From: Luteolibacter sp. Y139 | Lineage (GTDB): Bacteria > Verrucomicrobiota > Verrucomicrobiia > Verrucomicrobiales > Akkermansiaceae | Direction of reading: 5' to 3' | DNA: 64,000 bases | NCBI RefSeq assembly: GCF_038066715.1 | Contig: NZ_JBBUKT010000002.1 | Span: forward strand, 558,001 to 622,000 | Part shown: piece by piece, positions 51,413 through 58,293 of the stretch | Position numbering within the stretch: position 1 is the first letter of the stretch | Layout: each line of letters starts with the position of its first letter | Translations under genes and position numbers: made by a program | Notes under the pieces: model-generated | The model's input: only the letters and a program-made list of their open reading frames with translations | Databases searched by the model: none | Told to the model about the DNA's origin: nothing

Positions 51413-52117
51413 GTGCTTCCGGTCTCTATTCTTTATCAAGACGATGCGCTGGTCGCCATCGACAAGCCGGCCGGGATGATCGTCCATCCGGGCCGCGAGG
51501 CCGAGGGCCCCGAGTGGGTGGCCATGAAGCGCGTCCGCGACATGCTCGGTCGCCAAGTGCACACGGTTCACCGGTTGGATCGCCCGACTTCCGGCGTGCT
51601 TCTTTTTGCTCTCGATCTTGATACCTGCGCCCGGGTCCAGCAGTGCTTCGAAAAGCGTCTGGTGGAGAAAACCTACCTCGCGGTGGTGGAGGGGACCGCC
51701 CCGGAGCGATGGACCTGCGAGACGGCGCTGCATCGCGTGCCGGGAGAAGCCCCTCAATCGTGCAAAACCGACTTTGAACGAGTCGCCGTGGTTCCGGCCG
51801 GAAGCTTCGGACGATTACCCCAGCTCTCGCTTTCACTTCTCAAGGTCGCCCCACACACCGGCCGCTATCATCAGATCCGCCGGCATTTGTTGGAAGCCGG
51901 CCATCCGATCGTCGGCGACTTCCGCTATGCGGGTGCGGACCGGAGCATGGAGCTGGGCGAAGCTCTCGGCACCGGAACGCGGATGCTGCTCCAGGCGAGG
52001 TCGCTGCTGCTGCCACATCCCCACACGGGAGAAATGTTTGAGATCACCGCGCCCGCCGATGTGGACTTCCTCCGCTGCTTCCCGGCGATGGAACAGGAAC
52101 TACGGCCAGTGCCGTAG
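51413..52117 (+). CDS. RluA/TruC-family pseudouridine synthase
   Basis: 234 residues from a GTG at 51413. The catalytic Asp lies in HRLDRPTSGVLL near residue 60. Other family signs: YQDDALVAIDKPAGMIVHPG at the start, KTYLAVVEG, and HTGRYHQIRRHLLEAGHPIVGDFRYAG. There is no S4 domain, and the HRLDRPTSG form is the one seen in TruC, the enzyme that modifies U65 of tRNA; RluA-type targets remain possible. The gene begins 17 bases after the beta-helix gene on the same strand and ends inside a hairpin shared with the convergent methyltransferase. Confidence 0.9.
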   Translation: MLPVSILYQDDALVAIDKPAGMIVHPGREAEGPEWVAMKRVRDMLGRQVHTVHRLDRPTSGVLLFALDLDTCARVQQCFEKRLVEKTYLAVVEGTAPERWTCETALHRVPGEAPQSCKTDFERVAVVPAGSFGRLPQLSLSLLKVAPHTGRYHQIRRHLLEAGHPIVGDFRYAGADRSMELGEALGTGTRMLLQARSLLLPHPHTGEMFEITAPADVDFLRCFPAMEQELRPVP

Positions 52118-52120
52118 TTC
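52097..52120. terminator. Hairpin at the convergent ends of pseudouridine synthase and methyltransferase
   Basis: GAACTACGGC-CAGT-GCCGTAGTTC: a perfect 10-bp stem whose 5' arm and stop codon belong to the pseudouridine synthase gene. No T-run follows on either strand. It could stall transcription from both sides or protect mRNA ends. Confidence 0.55.
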
Positions 52121-52122
52121 AT

Positions 52123-52881
52123 TCAGTTGCCGAGGTAAACGCGCGAATCGTAATCGATCGAGACCTGTCCGTCCTGCTGGTGCTCATTGAACAACCGGCG
52201 GAGTTCCGCCAGCATTGACTCATGGCCCGGTCGCCCCGGAGCCGGCGTGTAGGAGGACGAAAGCAACCGGCCTTCCAATCCCTCGTAATCGAAGCGCTGG
52301 GAATTGGGAAAGGTGTGGACCTCGTAGCCACCGGGAAAGACCAGCTTCAGCGACTCCGGCCCGATATTCTCGTGGCGGATCTCGGCATAGTCGGTGCCAA
52401 ACTTCCGCAGCATGGCTTCGTAGTCGCGAAGGAATGGTGTGGAGTCCAGGTGCCGTTCATTCCAGATCAGCGCGATTTTGCCGCCGGACTTGAGGATGCG
52501 GCGGAACTCCGCACGAGCTTCCGGGGTGTCGAACCAGTGATACGCCTGTGCCGAAACAATTAGATCAGCACCATGGTCCGCGAGCGTCGTCGCCTGCGCG
52601 CTGCCATCCACGCTGTGAAAGCGGGGATAACCGGCCAGCAAGCGCTCCGCAGCCTCGCGCATCGGCGGGTTTGGCTCCACGCCGTTCACCGCGTAGCCGG
52701 CTTTCAACAGCAGCTCCGAAAAGATGCCCGTGCCCGAGCCGATATCGGCGATCACGCTCTCCGGCGTCAGCTTGGCCTCCCGCTCTAACAGGGCGATCAG
52801 CTCCTGCGGATAGCTCGGTCGATAGCGGATGTAGTTCTCCACCCGGTTGGAGAAGCGCTGTTCCGGGGATTGCTGGCTCAC
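52123..52881 (-). CDS. Class I SAM-dependent methyltransferase
   Basis: 252 residues from a GTG at 52881, which lies 7 bases after the opgG stop; the longer reading to 52950 overlaps opgG. SAM-binding motif I VIADIGSGTGIFSELLLKAG near residue 43, acidic motif II VNGVEPN, and the motif IV region ADLIVSAQAYHWFD. This matches Methyltransf_11/25-type enzymes that methylate small molecules or lipids; the substrate is not evident. It shares a strand with opgG, so it may be in the same transcript. Confidence 0.92.
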   Translation of the reverse strand: MSQQSPEQRFSNRVENYIRYRPSYPQELIALLEREAKLTPESVIADIGSGTGIFSELLLKAGYAVNGVEPNPPMREAAERLLAGYPRFHSVDGSAQATTLADHGADLIVSAQAYHWFDTPEARAEFRRILKSGGKIALIWNERHLDSTPFLRDYEAMLRKFGTDYAEIRHENIGPESLKLVFPGGYEVHTFPNSQRFDYEGLEGRLLSSSYTPAPGRPGHESMLAELRRLFNEHQQDGQVSIDYDSRVYLGN

Positions 52882-52888
52882 GGTACGG

Positions 52889-54487
52889 TCAGTGCGTTTT
52901 CTTCCAGAGATACAACCAGCGCTCGGATACGATCTTGCCGGTGCTCTCATCGAGCAACTCGCAGGTCATATCCAGGTCGTTCACGTCCTTGCCCGGATCG
53001 AGCACGAAGAAGGCGCGCAGTACCTGTGGCATGTGGACGTCCTTGCTGCGGCCGAGACCGGCGGGCAGGGCATCCACATTGGCCATGCTCAGGTCGCTCA
53101 GGCCGACGTGGAGGATTTTCACGCCCGGCTGATTCACGGTGACCACGGGCTTGAACTTCGAAATATCATCCCACTTCGGATCGCCCACCTTCTGCTCGGG
53201 AGTCAGAGGCTTGGCGAAATCGATCGCGACCAGCACTTCATCCGGCTTCTGGACGGGATTGCCGAGGCGCGTGTCGCGCACCGTGAAGAGTCCGGATGGC
53301 GGGAGATCACGCATCCACTTCAGGCGATAGTGAAACTGGAAGGGCTTGCCCACTTCCGGTCCGGGCGTTGGCTCCCAGACGAGGATGACATTGTCATTCG
53401 TCTCATCCACGGTCGGCATTTCGATCAGGTGGATCTTTCCGTTGGAGAAGCCGGACACGGGCTCGACCTTCACGCTCGGGCGGTTGTGATAGGCGGCTTC
53501 CGGGTCCTGATAGGAGCTGAAGGAACGGTCGCGCTGGACGAGTGCCCACGAGCGCGGGTTTTCCATCGTGAAGACACAGTGGCGGAATTGTCCCTGTGTG
53601 TGCTCCAGCGGGCGGTAGTGGAGATTGCCGCTGCCGAGCTCCATCAGGAATCCATCGCTATCGTGCACCTCCGGACGGAAATCGTAGGGGCGGGGATGGG
53701 TGTTCTCGCCGAACCAGAACATGCTGGAGAACGGTGCCAGCCCGAGCTGTTTGACCGGCCGGCGGAGCGTGAGCTCGGCCTCGATGTCCATGACCGTCTC
53801 GACGCCCGGCGTCACCGTGAACTTGTAGGCGCCGGCCACGCTCTCGCCTTCTAACAAGGCGTGGGCGACCAGCGTGTTCGAATCCTTAGCGGGCTTCTCC
53901 AGGTAGAACTCGCGGAAGTCCGGAAACTCCTCCGGTACGCCCGGCAGGCCGCTATTGATGGAGAGTCCGCGGGCGGAGAGGCCGTAGGGGGCTTCCTTCG
54001 GAATGGCGCGGAAGTAGCTCGCACCGAGGAAGACGAGGAACTCGTCCATGTATTCCGGCGAGTTGAGGTGGGTCCGGGCTCGCCAGCCGGCATAGCCGGG
54101 AGGAGGTGGCGTGCCAGCCGGGATCGTGTTCTTCCCGTAGTCGAAGAGGTTCGTGTCGAAATCGAGATGCTTTGCCTGGCTATCGGCCACTTCAAAAACG
54201 GACACGGTCTTTTTCGCCGTCCATCCCGGGTGGAAGAAGTCGATGGAGAATGGCCCTTGGTCCCACCACAGCCCGGATTCCATCTTGAAGCGGATATCGC
54301 GGTGCTGGTCGTAGCTCAGGTTTGCCCAGAAGGCCGCCAAGTCATTGGGGCGCGGCTGATAGGGCTTTGCCGCCAGGTCACGGGCCTTTTCGCGGAGCAG
54401 GTCGAAGGTGAACACCTCGGCGTGTAAGGTGGGCATGGCGGAGACGCAAGCAGCGGCGGCGGCGATCAGGAGGCGGACGCGGGTCAT
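52889..54487 (-). CDS. opgG: Periplasmic glucan biosynthesis protein OpgG (MdoG)
   Basis: 532 residues from the ATG at 54487 (signal peptide MTRVRLLIAAAAACVSAMPTLHAE). The OpgG fold is clear: LAAKPYQPRPNDLAAFWANLSYDQHRDIRF near residue 35, SSMFWFGENTHPRPYDFRPEVHDSDGFLM, FMENPRSWALVQRDRSFSSYQDPEAAYHNRPSVKVEP and GFSNGKIHLIEMPT. In E. coli, OpgG and OpgH make osmoregulated beta-glucans in the periplasm. No opgH glucosyltransferase is in the window, so the partner is elsewhere or the protein works with another glycosyltransferase. Confidence 0.95.
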   Translation of the reverse strand: MTRVRLLIAAAAACVSAMPTLHAEVFTFDLLREKARDLAAKPYQPRPNDLAAFWANLSYDQHRDIRFKMESGLWWDQGPFSIDFFHPGWTAKKTVSVFEVADSQAKHLDFDTNLFDYGKNTIPAGTPPPPGYAGWRARTHLNSPEYMDEFLVFLGASYFRAIPKEAPYGLSARGLSINSGLPGVPEEFPDFREFYLEKPAKDSNTLVAHALLEGESVAGAYKFTVTPGVETVMDIEAELTLRRPVKQLGLAPFSSMFWFGENTHPRPYDFRPEVHDSDGFLMELGSGNLHYRPLEHTQGQFRHCVFTMENPRSWALVQRDRSFSSYQDPEAAYHNRPSVKVEPVSGFSNGKIHLIEMPTVDETNDNVILVWEPTPGPEVGKPFQFHYRLKWMRDLPPSGLFTVRDTRLGNPVQKPDEVLVAIDFAKPLTPEQKVGDPKWDDISKFKPVVTVNQPGVKILHVGLSDLSMANVDALPAGLGRSKDVHMPQVLRAFFVLDPGKDVNDLDMTCELLDESTGKIVSERWLYLWKKTH

Positions 54488-54579
54488 TGGGGTGAAGCGT
54501 GGTCCGTCCCGGCGGCGGGAGCAAGGCAGGGATGCAGCAGCCGCCGACAATTGCGGCGGGGTGAGCTCTGGCCCTGGCG

Positions 54580-55392
54580 TTAGAATAGCCAAGGCTCGGA
54601 CGGGCGACTGCCGGCAGCGGCCGGGCTCATCGGAGCGGAGGGCGGCATGAACCGGGGATTGTAGGTTTCAAGTCGCTCCAATTCTTCCTTCCAGAATTCA
54701 GACATGGCCGGTGACGAAGAGAGGGGCAGCTCGTCCAACAATGTGAACAGGGGGTCGACGTCGCCGCCCGCAAATCCGACGATCAGTTGCCAAGCCCGCT
54801 CCGGCTCGGAAGTCGGGAGGGTGAGGGAAAGCGGCACCGTCGATCGCGTTAGCCCATGGGGATAGGCATGCAGTGGCAGATCCGGGGTCACTGCCCGGTG
54901 GACATTCCGCACCAAAGAGCCGAACAGATGGCGAAAGGACGCTGGCAGCGGGCCGATGCCTTGCGGTTCGCGAAGCAACTGTAGCCGAAGCATCCCGCGG
55001 TGGGTCTCGCCCGCCAGCCACCACGGCGGACCAATCCAGACGCCCGCCCGGTTGAAAGGCGGGCGGCGTTCCAACAAAAGCTCCCGTTCTCGCTCGATGG
55101 CGTGCGCGGGCGAGTCGCAGAGTTCCCACTCGATCCGGCGAATCCCCGCCACCAGTCGCCGCGTGCGGCGCGGATGTCGGTCCAGCGTCACGTGCCGGTA
55201 ACTCCCGACCCGAGCCCGCAGGTTCGCCGACTGGCCGATGTAGAGCAGGCGCTCCGCCTCGCCCGTGAAGAAATAGACGCCCGGGCTTTCCGGCAGTCCC
55301 GAGAAGAAGGCAGGGCCGAAACGCATCGTCAGGGGATCCTCCAGACGGAAGAGGATCCGCTGGTTGCCCCGGTGGCCCTGTGCTTGCTTCAT
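54580..55392 (-). CDS. GIY-YIG nuclease-domain protein
   Basis: 270 residues from the ATG at 55392. Near the N-terminus: PESPGVYFFTGEAERLLYIGQSANLRARVGSYRH, with the GIY (GVY) and YIG halves about 12 residues apart and catalytic Arg in LRARV. A second conserved Glu is in ERERELLLERRPPFNRAG. The remaining 150 or so residues form a separate domain I do not recognise, ending in a Pro/Ala-rich tail. The domain cuts DNA in UvrC and Slx1; this stand-alone form may be a repair or mobile-type nuclease. It is 93 bases from opgG on the same strand. Confidence 0.85.
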   Translation of the reverse strand: MKQAQGHRGNQRILFRLEDPLTMRFGPAFFSGLPESPGVYFFTGEAERLLYIGQSANLRARVGSYRHVTLDRHPRRTRRLVAGIRRIEWELCDSPAHAIERERELLLERRPPFNRAGVWIGPPWWLAGETHRGMLRLQLLREPQGIGPLPASFRHLFGSLVRNVHRAVTPDLPLHAYPHGLTRSTVPLSLTLPTSEPERAWQLIVGFAGGDVDPLFTLLDELPLSSSPAMSEFWKEELERLETYNPRFMPPSAPMSPAAAGSRPSEPWLF

Positions 55393-55511
55393 CGCCCGGT
55401 CGACACGATGGACGGGTCTGCCTCCGGGCTCAAGCAAGAGGGCTAGAATTCCGGAAACTGATGCCGGATTGATGGGATAACTCCCTACTGGGTGACTGGG
55501 AGGATCTACGC

Positions 55512-55541
55512 ATGCGGATCCCCTCTGTTAAGCGCTTATGA
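55512..55541 (+). CDS. Possible nine-residue leader peptide
   Basis: ATG-initiated frame MRIPSVKRL, stopping at TGA 55539-55541, with GGGAGG about 8 bases before the ATG. It overlaps the 28-base palindrome at 55520-55547, so a ribosome on it would open that structure. This is the arrangement expected of a translational attenuator, but the frame is very short and could be chance. A GTG-started 24-codon frame also crosses the site. Confidence 0.25.
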   Translation: MRIPSVKRL

Positions 55542-55547
55542 GAGGGG
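55520..55547. promoter_or_regulatory. 28-base near-palindrome, possible operator or attenuator
   Basis: Two 14-base arms (CCCCTCTGTTAAGC and GCTTATGAGAGGGG) pair at 12 of 14 positions, centred on the perfect palindrome TAAGCGCTTA. A second perfect palindrome, TCGTACGA, follows immediately. Such symmetry fits a dimeric regulator site or a structured RNA leader; the long distance to the kinase start (about 180 bases) leaves both open. Confidence 0.5.
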
Positions 55548-55637
55548 TCGTACGAAATTCACTTAGGAGGGGAAAATCGGCACATACTGAGATCCAAGAA
55601 CATCGCCGGATGGAGACCTCCAAAACGTCGTAAGCTC

Positions 55638-55665
55638 TTGCATACAATTGCATTTCGCATAATAT
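55638..55665 (+). promoter_or_regulatory. Candidate promoter of the GAF kinase gene
   Basis: TTGCAT (55638-55643) and TAATAT (55660-55665) are 16 bases apart in the only A/T-rich patch of the gap, about 65 bases before the ATG at 55730. Each box matches partly (3 of 6 and 4 of 6). Confidence 0.35.
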
Positions 55666-55729
55666 GCATGCGGGACAATGGGGCATTATGGCTTGTTAGC
55701 CCAACAGCTTGCGAATATAGGTCGATGAC

Positions 55730-56896
55730 ATGCGATTCGGATCTCACGATGCAGGCCGCGAGCGGTTGGAGAGTTTGAAGGCATCCGGCCTTTTGGGGGA
55801 TGCGCATGGGATTGATTTCGACCGGGTGACCGAACTCGCGGCGAAGGCGGCGAATGTCCCGGTCTCTCTGGTGTCCCTGGTGGACCAGGACAGGCAGGTT
55901 TTCGCCGGTGCCTGTGGGCTTTCGGGCGCGCTGGCGGATTCGCGGCAGACCCCCATCGACTACTCCTTTTGCCAGCACACGGTGAACCTGCGGCAACCGC
56001 TGGTGATCCCGGACGCGCGGAAGAATCCACTGGTCGCGAAAAATCCGGCGATCAAGGAATTCGGCGTCGTGGCCTACCTTGGCTTTCCCGTCCTCGGGGC
56101 CGGACAGCATCTCTACGGGGCCGTCTGTGCGGTTGATACCGAACCCCGGCAGTGGCGGGAGGATGAGATCGAGATCATCCGCGGATTCACCTCGATCGTG
56201 TCCGCCTTGATCGATCAACACTTGGCCCGGCTCTATCAGAAGCTTTTGACGGACGTGCTGCTGCACGATCTGAAGGGACCCTTGGGTCGCATCCGCATGG
56301 CAGCGGACGTGTTTGTGGCGCGAGCCAGCGAACTGCCGCAGCCACTGGACACGCTGGCCCAGTCCCTGAAAGGGAATGCAGATCAGGCGTCCGCGATGGT
56401 CGCCTCGCTGCTCGGCAAGAGCCGCCAGACCGCCAAGTGCGATGATCTGCGAGCCACGGCGGAAGCAGCCGCGAGACAACTCCGCCCACGGGCTGAGGAA
56501 AAGGGCATCCAGATTCGGGTCGACGATCCGGGCACCGCGATTCCGCTGGAGCTTCCGGAGCGGGTGATGGCGCAGGTGCTGGAGCATCTGATCGGAAACT
56601 CGATCCGCTTCAGCAATGTCGGAGAGGTGCGCATCCGGATCAAACGGGTGGGCGAGGCTGCAATCATCGACGTGGAGGACGATGGCCCCGGCTTCCAGGC
56701 GATCGACTATCCCCGGATCTTCCAGCGCTATGCGCCGCTCAGCGCGAAGCCCTCGGGCGGCGAGGCTTCTGCCGGCTTGGGCCTTTCTATCGTGAAGAGC
56801 CTGCTGGAAAGCGAGGGCGGGACGATCGTCCTGCTCAGCCACCCCGGAGAGAGCGCCGTCTTCCGCATCACGGTGCCGGTGCGCCGGGCCGAATGA
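55730..56896 (+). CDS. Soluble GAF-domain histidine kinase
   Basis: 388 residues from the ATG at 55730, with no membrane helix. GAF domain (about 10-165: VPVSLVSLVDQDRQVFAG, DSRQTPIDYSFCQHTV, FGVVAYLGFPV, GAVCAVD). HisKA-like helix with the phospho-acceptor His in LLHDLKGPLGRIRMAAD near residue 184. HATPase (about 255-385) with N-box VLEHLIGNSIRFSN, DDGPGF and GLGLSIVKSLLESEGG. Bacteria use such GAF kinases for redox, light or small-molecule sensing. No response regulator gene is adjacent. It follows the palindromic gap and precedes two small exported protein genes on the same strand. Confidence 0.92.
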   Translation: MRFGSHDAGRERLESLKASGLLGDAHGIDFDRVTELAAKAANVPVSLVSLVDQDRQVFAGACGLSGALADSRQTPIDYSFCQHTVNLRQPLVIPDARKNPLVAKNPAIKEFGVVAYLGFPVLGAGQHLYGAVCAVDTEPRQWREDEIEIIRGFTSIVSALIDQHLARLYQKLLTDVLLHDLKGPLGRIRMAADVFVARASELPQPLDTLAQSLKGNADQASAMVASLLGKSRQTAKCDDLRATAEAAARQLRPRAEEKGIQIRVDDPGTAIPLELPERVMAQVLEHLIGNSIRFSNVGEVRIRIKRVGEAAIIDVEDDGPGFQAIDYPRIFQRYAPLSAKPSGGEASAGLGLSIVKSLLESEGGTIVLLSHPGESAVFRITVPVRRAE

Positions 56897-56959
56897 CCTT
56901 CGCATGAGGTCAGAGTCGCCTCTTGTCGAATGGGGCTTCCGGTGGCAAGGATTCCCCTG

Positions 56960-57658
56960 ATGAAGGCGAGGCACATGCTTGCGATGGTGGTGACGACGGT
57001 GCTGTCGGCGACGGCAGCAGTCGCCCAGGAGGAAAAGAAGGAAGCCGCACCGGCCGCCCAAGAGATCGCGATCGAGGGCAAGGACGGAAAGACCATCCAG
57101 GCGGAGGTTCTCTCAGCCGACGAGGACTCGGTGAAAATCCGTCGTGCCGATGGCAAGGAGTTCGATCTTCCATTCGCCCGGCTCAGCGACGCGGGCACGG
57201 CCGCGGTCAAGAAAGTCATCGCCGAGCGGGAAGCCGAGGTCGCCCGCCTGAAGGCCGAGGAAGAAGACGAGAAGAAGCCCGGCGTTCGTCCCAAGATCCC
57301 GGACGATCCGAAGACACCCGATGACCTCCCCGAGAAGTTCGTCGTCAAGAAGGGCCAGACCGTGATCGTCCGCTTCTCCCTGGCCGAAGACGGCTTGGCC
57401 CGCCCGAAGATCATCAAGGAAGTCCCCCAGGACCGCTCTTACATGCAGGTCGAGTTCAAGGACGGCGATCCTTTGACCGCCGCCCTCACCTCGACCTTCC
57501 CAAAGACGCTGAAACTCCGCTGCCTCGCCAAGAAAGCGGGCGAGACCACCTACAACGAGATCACCATCGTCCCCCTCAAGAGCGGCACTCCCAGCTTCGA
57601 GACTTGGTCGGATCCATACGAAGAACTCGTGTTCTTCGACTTTGTCTATCTTGAGTAA
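56960..57658 (+). CDS. Exported SHD1-like (SLA1-homology) protein
   Basis: 232 residues from the ATG at 56960 (MKARHMLAMVVTTVLSATAAVAQ signal peptide). An SHD1-like strand set follows (about 40-80): IAIEGKDGKTIQAEVLSADEDSVKIRRADGKEFDLPFARLS. A coiled-coil/charged linker (AEREAEVARLKAEEEDEKKPG) leads to a C-terminal beta domain (about 125-232) with KFVVKKGQTVIVRFSLAEDG and CLAKKAGETTYNEITIVPL. In Verrucomicrobiota and Planctomycetes, SHD1-like domains occur in exported proteins of unknown role. It begins 63 bases after the kinase, so the two may be cotranscribed. Confidence 0.8.
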   Translation: MKARHMLAMVVTTVLSATAAVAQEEKKEAAPAAQEIAIEGKDGKTIQAEVLSADEDSVKIRRADGKEFDLPFARLSDAGTAAVKKVIAEREAEVARLKAEEEDEKKPGVRPKIPDDPKTPDDLPEKFVVKKGQTVIVRFSLAEDGLARPKIIKEVPQDRSYMQVEFKDGDPLTAALTSTFPKTLKLRCLAKKAGETTYNEITIVPLKSGTPSFETWSDPYEELVFFDFVYLE

Positions 57659-57693
57659 TGCGGGTTTAATCGCGCCACGATTATCACGCCGAC

Positions 57694-58266
57694 ATGGAAT
57701 CAACATCCGACAGGAGATTTCACCGTCTTCATGGGTGGTTCGTTGCGATGAGCCTGCTGGCTGGGATCGGGATTCAAGTTCAGCTGCTTCACGCAGCTGC
57801 GGACGATCACGCAGCAGCGGAGCAACTTGGGACAATGGAGCGGATATTCAAAAAGAATACCCCTCCAACCGGCATCACGGTCCGGACGAAGGAAGGGACT
57901 GAAAAGGATATCGTTGAGATGCTGCTACGGGGGATGGCACCGGACCAAGTCTCTGATCTACTAGGTAAGCCCGAAAAGGTATTTGTCCCTTCCGGAAGCT
58001 CCGGCCCCTCTAGCTTTCCGTCGGAATGGTCAGATGCGGATGAAGAGTGGTGGATTTACCCCAATCGCAAAACAAAGGATGGGCGGTACCTTCAGTTGCT
58101 TTTCGCAAACCGCTCCGGTGGGAAAAAGATTCTGTTCTCCGTTTGGCTGTGGCCGAGCGAAACGGACTCCCAACAACGCAGCGCTGGCCAACCCGCCACC
58201 GCTCCCCAGACGAAGTCAGAGGGCAAGGAGAAGCCTCAACCGCAATCGAAGCCTGCCCCGAGGTAG
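57694..58266 (+). CDS. Exported protein with a BamE-like motif
   Basis: 190 residues from the ATG at 57694. A hydrophobic segment (about 12-35, WFVAMSLLAGIGIQVQLLHA) acts as signal or anchor. The middle has LLRGMAPDQVSDLLGKPEKVF, the G-M-xxxQVxxLLGxP pattern of SmpA/OmlA/BamE-type folds, then DEEWWIYPNRKTKDGRYLQLLFANRSGGKKI, consistent with its beta hairpin. The tail is Pro/Gln/Lys-rich. BamE-like domains often bind membrane or other proteins in the periplasm. It follows the SHD1-like gene by 35 bases and ends convergent with the giant RCC1 gene. Confidence 0.72.
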   Translation: MESTSDRRFHRLHGWFVAMSLLAGIGIQVQLLHAAADDHAAAEQLGTMERIFKKNTPPTGITVRTKEGTEKDIVEMLLRGMAPDQVSDLLGKPEKVFVPSGSSGPSSFPSEWSDADEEWWIYPNRKTKDGRYLQLLFANRSGGKKILFSVWLWPSETDSQQRSAGQPATAPQTKSEGKEKPQPQSKPAPR

Positions 58267-58293
58267 CGACTGACGAGTCCCAAGCGTTCGAAT

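Larger units (their letters stand above)
55393..55729. other. 337-base intergenic region with palindromes, a short leader frame and a promoter candidate
   Basis: The longest gap between genes here, divergent between the GIY-YIG gene and the GAF kinase. It holds a 28-base near-palindrome (55520-55547), an adjacent perfect palindrome TCGTACGA (55548-55555), a nine-codon frame with a strong ribosome site (55512-55541), a free AGGAGG-type purine run near 55564, and an A/T-rich stretch (55636-55680) with a promoter-like pair. The rest shows nothing I can name. Confidence 0.6.

Noticed and set aside
55559-57061. Long minus-strand frame opposite the GAF kinase (about 500 codons)
   Set aside because: It runs antisense to a gene with clear GAF and kinase motifs, has no recognisable domain, and is rich in Arg/His as expected of a shadow frame in GC-rich DNA.
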